DNA from: Helicobacter sp.
GTDB taxonomy: Bacteria; Campylobacterota; Campylobacteria; Campylobacterales; Helicobacteraceae
DNA: 6,120 nt
Direction of reading: 5' to 3'
Assembly: GCA_029264655.1 (NCBI GenBank)
Contig: JARHZY010000162.1
Location: forward strand, 1-6,120
The notes under the pieces: model-generated
What the model was told of the DNA's origin: nothing
Seen by the model: only the letters and a program-made list of their open reading frames with translations
The model's database searches: none
Part shown: positions 1 through 5,762 of the stretch, piece by piece
How the letters are laid out: each line of letters starts with the position of its first letter
Numbering within the stretch: the first letter of the stretch is position 1
Translations under genes and position numbers: made by a program

Positions 1-74
1 AATAGCAATTAAACTAATTTAATAAATACTAAATCTATTTGTAAAAAAATATTTTTCATTATTTGCATAATAAG

Positions 75-1745
75 CTATTTTGATTGTTCTTTATACCATT
101 TTGGGAGTTTCTGCATACCAGAATCTCTAAACATATGACGCATGCTTTTTGCATATATTTCCCAATAGTCAAGCTCTTGGTTGAAACTTGCAGCACCTTC
201 AAACATACTATCCATGTATTGGACATTACGCATACGCCAAAACCTTAATGGCTGGTTAAAAGCACTTGCATTTTTAAACATAGCACTTGTATTCCATATG
301 TTTGCAAGATTCCATGTATCAAGCGGCTGGTTAAAAGCACTTGCATTTTTAAACATAGCACTCATACTTGTTACATGGCTTACATTCCACTTATGAAGTG
401 GTTGGTTAAAACTTATAGCACCCTCAAACATTGCACGCATTTCACGAACCTTTCCTACATTCCATGTATTAATAGGTTGGTTAAAGGCACTCGCATTTTT
501 AAACATATTCATCATTGTTTCTACATTGCTTACATTCCATTTATGAAGTGGTTGGTTAAAATGGATTGCACCAGCAAACATATCTTGCATGTATTTGACT
601 TTATGCACATTCCATTGATTAATGTCTTGATTAAAAGTAGTTGCATCAGCAAACATTGCATTCATATTAACCACATTTGATACATTCCATGTATTAATAG
701 GTTGGTTAAAAGCATATGCTTGGGCAAACATTTCACGCATACTCTTTACATTATGTGTATCCCATGTATTAATAGGTTGGTTAAAAGCATATGCTCCCCA
801 AAACATAGCATTCATATAACGCACATTACCTACATTCCACGACTGCAATGGTTTATTAAATTGTCTAGCTTCTGCAAACATATTATTCATGCTCTCAACA
901 TTACCAACATTCCATTGGCTAATATCTTGATTAAAAATGAATGCCCTAGCAAACATAAAATCCATATTAATAACACTACTAACATTCCATGTGCCAATAG
1001 GATGGTTAAAAAACTTTGCATTATCAAACATACCATACATATTTTCTACATGACTTACATCCCAAGTTTCTATACCGCTAAAATCTCGCCTTTGCGAATT
1101 TTTAAAAAGTGCACTCATGTCTTTAATTGCACTTGTATCAATATCGCCAAGTCTAATGGTATCATCATCTACAAGGGCTTTTAATTCTTGTTTTGTTTGT
1201 GGTGTATATTGTTTTTTGCTTTTTATTTTCTGCTTTGTTATAGATTGCTTTGTGTTACCTGCAATAGCTTGTATATTTGGCAATGTAATGTTATTATGTA
1301 TGAGTTGCTCTTGCATGTTTTGCATTTGTGCTACTGCGGTATGAAAATGTTTAGTAAAGTCTAATTTTTCTATGGTTTTGGAATCTTTTTTACTATGTAA
1401 TACTGCAATGTCTTGTGCATGTTGCCTAGAATCTGTATTTTTTGCTACTTTATTGGTTTGCGTTTTAGAATCTCTTTTTTTTGCCTGCTTTTGTTGCTTT
1501 ATATCTTTTGTAAGTTGTTTTTGTTGTGTTTTATGCTCCTTTTTTGCTTTTTGCTGCTCTTTTTTTAACTGCAGTGCATCGGCTTTAGCTTGTTTTTTTG
1601 CAATTTTTCTTGCTTGTTTATCGTGCTTTGTTGCTATTTTACTTTGATTTGCAATATTTTTATCTGGTGTCTGTGTCTTTTTTGCACAGCCTATTACAAG
1701 TCCAAAACAAAATATAAACGATACCATTATAGTAAAGAAACGCAT
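75..1745 (-). CDS. BspA-type (DUF285) repeat surface lipoprotein
   Basis: Predicted lipoprotein of 556 residues; its exact function is unknown. Residues 1-19 form a signal peptide (basic R2, then a hydrophobic core) ending in the lipobox LVIG-C, so Cys20 should be acylated; it is the only Cys of the mature protein. The +2 residue is Ala, not Asp, which by the enterobacterial rule favours the outer membrane. Residues 21-127 are a Lys/Gln-rich, probably helical spacer (about 29 Lys and 16 Gln in 107). A capping unit at about 196-220 leads into thirteen repeats at 221-544 with the pattern FNQPINTWNVxxVxxMxxMF. A 12-residue tail with LPKWYKE follows. Such repeats belong to the BspA-like leucine-rich-repeat/DUF285 family of surface proteins, some of which act in adhesion; adhesion here is inference. 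The start at 1745 is chosen because AAGGAG lies just upstream, inside the 5-codon extension to the ATG at 1760, and that ATG sits almost on the predicted transcription start. The gene is divergent from addB and appears monocistronic in this window. Confidence 0.88.
   Translation of the reverse strand: MRFFTIMVSFIFCFGLVIGCAKKTQTPDKNIANQSKIATKHDKQARKIAKKQAKADALQLKKEQQKAKKEHKTQQKQLTKDIKQQKQAKKRDSKTQTNKVAKNTDSRQHAQDIAVLHSKKDSKTIEKLDFTKHFHTAVAQMQNMQEQLIHNNITLPNIQAIAGNTKQSITKQKIKSKKQYTPQTKQELKALVDDDTIRLGDIDTSAIKDMSALFKNSQRRDFSGIETWDVSHVENMYGMFDNAKFFNHPIGTWNVSSVINMDFMFARAFIFNQDISQWNVGNVESMNNMFAEARQFNKPLQSWNVGNVRYMNAMFWGAYAFNQPINTWDTHNVKSMREMFAQAYAFNQPINTWNVSNVVNMNAMFADATTFNQDINQWNVHKVKYMQDMFAGAIHFNQPLHKWNVSNVETMMNMFKNASAFNQPINTWNVGKVREMRAMFEGAISFNQPLHKWNVSHVTSMSAMFKNASAFNQPLDTWNLANIWNTSAMFKNASAFNQPLRFWRMRNVQYMDSMFEGAASFNQELDYWEIYAKSMRHMFRDSGMQKLPKWYKEQSK
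114..1085 (-). repeat. Thirteen tandem 75-bp coding repeats (25-residue BspA/DUF285 units)
   Basis: Thirteen in-frame units run from the Asp codon at 1085 to 114. Twelve are exactly 75 bp and the last is 72 bp. Most units begin with Phe-Asn-Gln/His/Lys, carry an invariant Trp at position 8, and have Met-x-x-Met-Phe near positions 16-20. A degenerate capping unit precedes them at 1086-1160. Neighbouring units share long identical DNA: 38 bases at 250-287 and 325-362, and 34 bases at 687-720 and 762-795. The segments near 379-412 and 529-562 match over 34 bases with one difference, two units apart. This pattern suggests growth by duplication or gene conversion of one- and two-unit blocks. Confidence 0.93.
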
Positions 1746-1749
1746 ATTA

Positions 1750-1755
1750 CTCCTT
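1750..1755 (-). promoter_or_regulatory. Shine-Dalgarno AAGGAG that fixes the lipoprotein start
   Basis: The minus strand reads AAGGAG-TAAT-ATG, with four bases between the motif and the ATG at 1745. The motif lies inside the extension that would be translated from the ATG at 1760. It therefore argues for the downstream start, whose product begins MRFFTIMV and gives a normal lipoprotein signal peptide. Confidence 0.8.
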
Positions 1756-1768
1756 TGCATAAAATCAC

Positions 1769-1777
1769 ATTATAGCA
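1769..1777 (-). promoter_or_regulatory. Extended -10 promoter of the lipoprotein gene
   Basis: The minus strand reads TGC-TATAAT, a perfect extended -10 (TGn-TATAAT), the typical main element of vegetative sigma promoters in Helicobacter and Campylobacter, where a -35 box is often lacking. No well-spaced TTGACA-like box is seen. Transcription would start near 1761-1763, giving a 5' leader of about 17 bases before the ATG at 1745. The site is predicted from sequence only. Confidence 0.7.
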
Positions 1778-1789
1778 TATCGTTATGCT
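1774..1789. promoter_or_regulatory. Dyad AGCATA-TCGT-TATGCT between divergent promoters, possible operator
   Basis: A perfect 6-bp inverted repeat with a 4-base centre overlaps the TGn element and the first -10 base of the minus-strand promoter, and ends about 25 bases before the plus-strand extended -10. The position would suit a repressor or a shared regulator of both genes. Part of the symmetry arises because one arm is the promoter motif itself, and short dyads are common in AT-rich DNA, so the operator role is speculative. Confidence 0.25.
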
Positions 1790-1813
1790 TCTCTATACAA
1801 CAAACCATTTTAA

Positions 1814-1822
1814 TGCTACAAT
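1814..1822 (+). promoter_or_regulatory. Extended -10 promoter of addB
   Basis: The plus strand reads TGC-TACAAT, an extended -10 with one change from TATAAT. It mirrors the TGC-TATAAT of the divergent lipoprotein promoter. Transcription would start near 1828-1830, leaving a leader of about 23 bases before the ATG at 1852. The earlier in-frame ATG at 1813 overlaps this motif and would lie outside the transcript. No convincing -35 box is visible. Confidence 0.6.
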
Positions 1823-1839
1823 TACATAATAATAAAATA

Positions 1840-1846
1840 AAAAGGA
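1840..1846 (+). promoter_or_regulatory. Shine-Dalgarno AAAAGGA that fixes the addB start
   Basis: AAAAGGA is followed by five bases and then the ATG at 1852. The other in-frame ATGs are at 1846, overlapping this motif, and at 1813, inside the predicted promoter. The ATG at 1852 is the best-supported start. Confidence 0.7.
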
Positions 1847-1851
1847 TGATA

Positions 1852-4509
1852 ATGGACCAAACGCAATTAGACAATATTTTTACCAAAAAACAACCATTAT
1901 TTATTGTTAGTAGCACACGAGCTAAAAAAGAATTTTATCTCCATTTTGCACAAAAAAGCCATCTTAATTTTAATCTGAATGCAAGTAATGCAAATCAAGA
2001 TTCTAAGACAAATGAATCAATATTGCAAAACTGCTTTTTACTCTTTGATTTTACATCTTCTTCATATGATACCACACATACCAATACATTTTTGCCTGCA
2101 ATACTTACTATTGCAGAGTTTTTTACTAAAATAACCTTTACAGAATCTTGCATGATTCCAAAAAATGTCCGCGATTTTTTTATGTTTCAAGCACTACAAA
2201 ATATTAAAAATACATATAAACAAGATACACAAACACATTTTTTAAATTTTGAAACAAGCTTTATGCTATTTCTACAAACTTCATCAGTATTATTACAATT
2301 TTATGATGAGTTACGCGAACACAAAATCCCAATCACAAAAGAGAGTTTGCTTGAATTTGGAGAAATTGATACTTATGAAGAATACAATGAACAGCTTACG
2401 CTTGTAGCTGCAATTTATGAAGAATACTTATCGCTTCTGCAGGCAAATAATCTAACAGATTCTTTATATAGCAATACACATACAACACAATATCAAATTT
2501 TTACTGAATATATTGCTAGTTTTTCAAGCATACATATTGAATTAGAAGGCTTTATATCGCCATTGCAATATGAGATTTTGACACATGTAAGTGCAGTAAC
2601 ACCCGTATTTTTACATTTTAAAACAGATTACTACAACATAGGACACTTTCACTTCTTAGAGAAAACATTAGAGCCATTTAAATACTATATTTATGTAGTG
2701 GCAACAGGAGAGCTTTTTACACGCGATTTACAAAAATTACAATTACAAAATATTAAACTCTATAAAACCACGCAAACATTTGCACAAGCAAATCTTGCTA
2801 TAGCCCTAGCCCATAAATGGCAGGAAGCAATTTTGCATAATGAAGCATGTGAAAATGATTTTGCAGTTATTTTACCTAATGAAAGTTTTTGTAACCATTT
2901 AATGACGCTTGATTCGCATAATCTTTTTAATTTCGCAATGGGTATAAATATTGCATATTTAGAATCCTATAACACGCTTGTAAGCATACATGAACAATAT
3001 CTCCAAACAAAGCAAATTCATCTAACACCACTTATAACATTACTAAAAAAACAACAAACACATGATACACCAGCAAAATTAAATGCATTGCAAGCACAAT
3101 GTATGCAAGATTCTCAAATTATTCTCAATCCAAACATAACCCATCTTGAAAGTATTGTAACACTCTTGTTTAGCCATGAAGAAACCTTATTGGCACAAAT
3201 TATGCATATACTTGCTACACTTAATCTTATTGCTAATGAACAATTCTTTAATGTAACAAAGCTTACATTTGAACATATATTTATGCTTTTTATGCGTGAG
3301 ATTGCGGGGCTTACAAGCAATGATGTTTCAGGAGGTAAGATTCGTGTAATTGGTGCGTTAGAGGCAAGAAATCTTCGATTTAAAGAGGTATTAATTCTTG
3401 ATTTTACCGATGATTTTGTCCCACATGTTACGCATGATGATGTATTCTTAAATTCTAAAATACGCACACATTATAATATGCCAACACGACTTGATAAAGA
3501 AAATCTCTACAAACACCATTATTACAATATTATGAGAAATACACAAATAACGCATATTAGCTTTGTTTATAATGATGAAAAGATTCCTTCAAATATGCTT
3601 TTTGAACTCCATTGTAACATAGAATCTGCACAATCTATTGATACACTTTATAGTTATTATGATAAAACACAGCAAAGTGATATAACATTTTATGACGATA
3701 TATATAAGCCTTTTGATAACCATACAACAACGCACTTGAGTGCCACTGCATTAAATACCTATAGAGATTGCATTCGTAAATTTTATTTTCGTTATATTGA
3801 AAATCTTAGAGAAGAAGTAACTCAAAGCCAACATATTGGCACAATTATACATGCATGGCTTTATGAAGCATATATGCCCTATCAGGGCAAAATACTTACA
3901 AAAGATTCTATAGATATTATAGAATCTCATTTTTTTGAAAAATTACACTCTTTCCGCAAAGAAAGACTTACTACTCATTCTAATAAATCAAATGCAACCG
4001 AACAAATCGATATGACTACTTTTGTGCGTATTGATAATTTTAGTGTTGCAATGCAAGCTTTTTTTGCCTATGAAAAACAACGCGTGCAGGAATCTTGTGT
4101 GCAACTATTAGGGCTTGAATACCAATTCCAAATACCTTATAAAAATTATACTTTTTTGGGCTTTATTGATAGAATAGATAAAGTTGATTCTTCTATTATA
4201 TTCTATGATTACAAAACAGGGGCAACACTACCTAAAAAAGATAATCTACAAATGCCTTTTTATGCTCTTTGTGCTCTTGATATGCCTTTATTGCAACCCT
4301 ATCGTAATATGCCAATGCAGTTTTGCTATTACCATCTTGCTGCTAAACAAACGCAAAAAATGTTACAAATCCAAGATGAGAAGATACTCCAAACAGGTAT
4401 AAACACTATCAATACAATATTACAAACTTTTGGACAAGAAAATATTATGACAGATAAAATTGCGACATGTAAAGCATGTGATTATGCTTTATTATGCAAT
4501 CGTGATTAA
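1852..4509 (+). CDS. addB: AddB, nuclease subunit of the AddAB helicase-nuclease
   Basis: Cytoplasmic protein of 885 residues. With AddA it should process double-strand DNA ends for RecA loading, like RecBCD in other bacteria. The C-terminal PD-(D/E)XK nuclease domain looks intact: His667 in GTIIHAW, Asp773 in GFIDRID, and Asp786-x-Lys788 in YDYKTG. Cys640 (YRDCIRK), then Cys873-x2-Cys876-x5-Cys882 at the extreme C-terminus, form the four-cysteine set that holds a 4Fe-4S cluster in AddB proteins. A helicase-like core remnant is seen at about 492-524, where GALEARNLRF is followed by ILDFTDDFVP, resembling the motif V and LxxGxxP region of UvrD/AddB folds. The N-terminus reads FIVSSTR where a Walker A P-loop would be expected, so this subunit probably does not hydrolyse ATP there. 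No addA is in the window; in H. pylori addA and addB are also unlinked. The start at 1852 follows from AAAAGGA and the promoter position. The main alternative label is a generic RecB-family exonuclease. Confidence 0.88.
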   Translation: MDQTQLDNIFTKKQPLFIVSSTRAKKEFYLHFAQKSHLNFNLNASNANQDSKTNESILQNCFLLFDFTSSSYDTTHTNTFLPAILTIAEFFTKITFTESCMIPKNVRDFFMFQALQNIKNTYKQDTQTHFLNFETSFMLFLQTSSVLLQFYDELREHKIPITKESLLEFGEIDTYEEYNEQLTLVAAIYEEYLSLLQANNLTDSLYSNTHTTQYQIFTEYIASFSSIHIELEGFISPLQYEILTHVSAVTPVFLHFKTDYYNIGHFHFLEKTLEPFKYYIYVVATGELFTRDLQKLQLQNIKLYKTTQTFAQANLAIALAHKWQEAILHNEACENDFAVILPNESFCNHLMTLDSHNLFNFAMGINIAYLESYNTLVSIHEQYLQTKQIHLTPLITLLKKQQTHDTPAKLNALQAQCMQDSQIILNPNITHLESIVTLLFSHEETLLAQIMHILATLNLIANEQFFNVTKLTFEHIFMLFMREIAGLTSNDVSGGKIRVIGALEARNLRFKEVLILDFTDDFVPHVTHDDVFLNSKIRTHYNMPTRLDKENLYKHHYYNIMRNTQITHISFVYNDEKIPSNMLFELHCNIESAQSIDTLYSYYDKTQQSDITFYDDIYKPFDNHTTTHLSATALNTYRDCIRKFYFRYIENLREEVTQSQHIGTIIHAWLYEAYMPYQGKILTKDSIDIIESHFFEKLHSFRKERLTTHSNKSNATEQIDMTTFVRIDNFSVAMQAFFAYEKQRVQESCVQLLGLEYQFQIPYKNYTFLGFIDRIDKVDSSIIFYDYKTGATLPKKDNLQMPFYALCALDMPLLQPYRNMPMQFCYYHLAAKQTQKMLQIQDEKILQTGINTINTILQTFGQENIMTDKIATCKACDYALLCNRD

Positions 4510-4655
4510 GATATATAATCTGAAAATTTATAGTTTAGGTTTTGCAAATAAAAATTAAGCATCAAGCTTTGGTTTATAGCTTTATTGCCTTTGATTTTAT
4601 AAAAATTAAATATATGTGATGGTAATCTAAAAGCAATATCTTGATAAAACAACAT
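4506..4655 (-). CDS. Doubtful 49-residue ORF, possible remnant of a decayed gene
   Basis: An ATG at 4655 opens 49 codons (MLFYQDIAFRLP... ending KFSDYIS) whose stop overlaps the last codons of addB on the opposite strand. The composition is protein-like, with a mix of aromatic, charged and small residues, but I recognise no family. No Shine-Dalgarno precedes the ATG. The frame stays open seven codons further upstream, to a TAG at about 4675. In another frame a 36-codon stretch at 4627-4737 (containing LVLYCERENLGFGIFAYV) runs into it, which could be the upstream half of a frameshifted coding remnant. Chance open frames are common in AT-rich spacers, so this may not be a gene. Confidence 0.2.
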   Translation of the reverse strand: MLFYQDIAFRLPSHIFNFYKIKGNKAINQSLMLNFYLQNLNYKFSDYIS

Positions 4656-4693
4656 AGGCAAATATGCCAAACCCTAAGTTTTCTCTTTCACAA

Positions 4694-4711
4694 TAAAGCA
4701 CTAAAGCTTTA
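4694..4711. other. Small hairpin TAAAGC-ACTAAA-GCTTTA
   Basis: A perfect 6-bp stem with a 6-base loop in the convergent spacer. It has only two G-C pairs and no adjoining T-run on either strand, so a terminator role is weakly supported. Its left arm is also part of the longer-range CAATAAAGC/GCTTTATTG inverted repeat. Confidence 0.3.
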
Positions 4712-4721
4712 ACTTCTATGA

Positions 4722-4739
4722 AATACTTGCTAAAGTATT
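4722..4739. other. Small hairpin AATACTT-GCTA-AAGTATT
   Basis: A perfect 7-bp stem with a 4-base loop, eleven bases from the previous hairpin. The stem is AT-rich with one G-C pair, and no T-run follows it on either strand. The pair of hairpins could slow converging transcription or protect a 3' end, but this is only inference. Confidence 0.3.
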
Positions 4740-4895
4740 ACTTGCAGAATCCAATATACACATATGAGTTTAAAAGATAATAATAAAACATATATTAAAT
4801 ATGGATTCTAACAGATACTTAAAACCTCATACAACAAAAAATAGCATAAACCATAAAAATTTCTATCATAATGAATCTATGTTTATATCATAATC

Positions 4896-5720
4896 TTATA
4901 AATGTCCCATGTGTTGCAAAATACCAACTAAAGTGCGTTGGAGATAAAAAGGTAGTATTGCATATAATCGTGCTAATATTCCAAGCCAAAATGGAAAGAT
5001 ATAAAGCCGTTTGCCCGCTTTAATTGCACGATATATTTTATTTACTGCGGTCTTAAGTTCCATCTGTGGCACATATGGGTGGATAGAATCTGTAAGTCTT
5101 GTGCGGATAAAGCCCGGGCAAATAACACTTATATGCACTTCTTTGTTTGTAAGGCTTAGACTCTCTCCTAAGATTCGCACAAAATATTTTGATGCACTAT
5201 AGCTTGGGGCATTAGGCAGTGGTGCAAGTGCAGCAATAGAACTCATCAATACTAGTTTTGGCTGCAATGCGTTTGCATGTAATTGTTTCTTTTGTTGCTG
5301 TAACGCAAAATATTCTAATGCATAAAAAGCTAAATGTGCAACACCAAGTGCATTTGTGCGGCTTACTTCAATGTGCTTTGCAGCATGTTCTTGCACACCT
5401 GTAGCAATCCCAGCATTTAAAATCAACATATCTAATTGCTTGCTAAATATTTCATCACACCAATGCTTACATGCTACTTCATCACCTATATCAAAACTTG
5501 TATAAACAACAATTAAATTTTTATTTAATGCTAATAAAGCTTGCCTGCATTCTTCAAGTTGCTCTTGATTGCGTCCAGCAAGGTAAATATGTGTTGCTTC
5601 ATTTGCAAAAGCAAGTGCCAATGCCCTACCAATACCACTACTTGCACCGCTAATAGCAATACTATAAGATGTTTGTGGTTGCAACTTTTCATCATGTAAT
5701 ATTTGTGCATTATGTTCCAT
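4896..5720 (-). CDS. Short-chain dehydrogenase/reductase (SDR), substrate unknown
   Basis: NAD(P)-dependent oxidoreductase of 274 residues, within the usual size of classical SDRs. The Rossmann nucleotide-binding motif is GASSGIG at 25-31. Arg50 after the second strand (AGR) favours NADP(H) over NAD(H). NAG is at 102-104 and Asn123 fits the structural Asn of the tetrad. Ser161, Tyr174 and Lys178 (YSASK) form the catalytic set, and PGFIRT at 202-207 is the conserved PG segment. All key residues are present, so it should be active. The C-terminus, with FPFWLGILARLYAILPFYL, is hydrophobic and resembles the membrane-associating or substrate-lid end of some SDRs that act on lipid-like substrates; that reading is inference. 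The start ATG at 5720 has a modest AAAGAG five bases upstream. The gene lies 42 bases after the flhA stop with no terminator between, so it is probably cotranscribed with flhA, though no flagellar role can be read from the protein. Confidence 0.88.
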   Translation of the reverse strand: MEHNAQILHDEKLQPQTSYSIAISGASSGIGRALALAFANEATHIYLAGRNQEQLEECRQALLALNKNLIVVYTSFDIGDEVACKHWCDEIFSKQLDMLILNAGIATGVQEHAAKHIEVSRTNALGVAHLAFYALEYFALQQQKKQLHANALQPKLVLMSSIAALAPLPNAPSYSASKYFVRILGESLSLTNKEVHISVICPGFIRTRLTDSIHPYVPQMELKTAVNKIYRAIKAGKRLYIFPFWLGILARLYAILPFYLQRTLVGILQHMGHL

Positions 5721-5762
5721 ATATACTCTTTATACTAGAAAATATAACTTATTTAGTTTTTA

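Larger units (their letters stand above)
4510..4895. other. Convergent intergenic spacer between addB and the SDR gene
   Basis: These 386 bases lie tail-to-tail between addB and the dehydrogenase gene. They hold the doubtful minus-strand ORF described separately, two small perfect hairpins (4694-4711 and 4722-4739), a 9-base inverted repeat (GCTTTATTG at 4579-4587 with CAATAAAGC at 4691-4699), and an 8-base inverted repeat (AGAATCCA at 4746-4753 with TGGATTCT at 4802-4809). An 8-base direct repeat ATCATAAT occurs at 4865-4872 and 4887-4894. No GC-rich stem followed by a T-run is present on either strand, so I call no intrinsic terminator. No tRNA-like or recognisable ncRNA fold was seen. Confidence 0.6.

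Noticed and set aside
43..56. AT-only palindrome AAAAATATTTTT downstream of the lipoprotein gene as a terminator
   Set aside because: There is no G-C pair in the stem and no room for a loop; it is likely a chance product of AT-rich DNA.
114..1085. Regular 75-bp repeats as a CRISPR or satellite array
   Set aside because: The repeats are in frame, encode conserved DUF285 units, and have no repeat/unique-spacer structure.
181..1647. Several plus-strand open frames of 71-160 codons opposite the lipoprotein gene
   Set aside because: They are antisense shadows of the repetitive lipoprotein gene: their Cys/Phe- or His/Ile-rich composition follows from the opposite strand, and they have no good ribosome sites or recognisable domains.
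1826..1840. AT-rich run ATAATAATAAAATAA before addB as a Fur box
   Set aside because: It lacks the inverted symmetry of the TAATAATnATTATTA-type Helicobacter Fur box.
2175..2181. Seven-T run in addB as a phase-variation tract
   Set aside because: It is short, ordinary for an AT-rich genome, and addB is a housekeeping gene; no long homopolymer or dinucleotide tract occurs in the window.
3114..3467. Minus-strand open frame of 117 codons inside addB
   Set aside because: It is fully antisense to a well-supported AddB region containing the conserved LEAR and FVP motifs, and has no recognisable domain.
4564..4582. Hairpin AAGCT...AGCTT after the addB stop as an intrinsic terminator
   Set aside because: The stem is only five pairs with a nine-base loop and is followed by TATTG, not a T-run.
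4718..4893. Two tiny plus-strand ORFs (about 20 codons at 4718 and 30 codons at 4801)
   Set aside because: They have no ribosome site and no protein-like pattern, and such lengths are expected by chance here.
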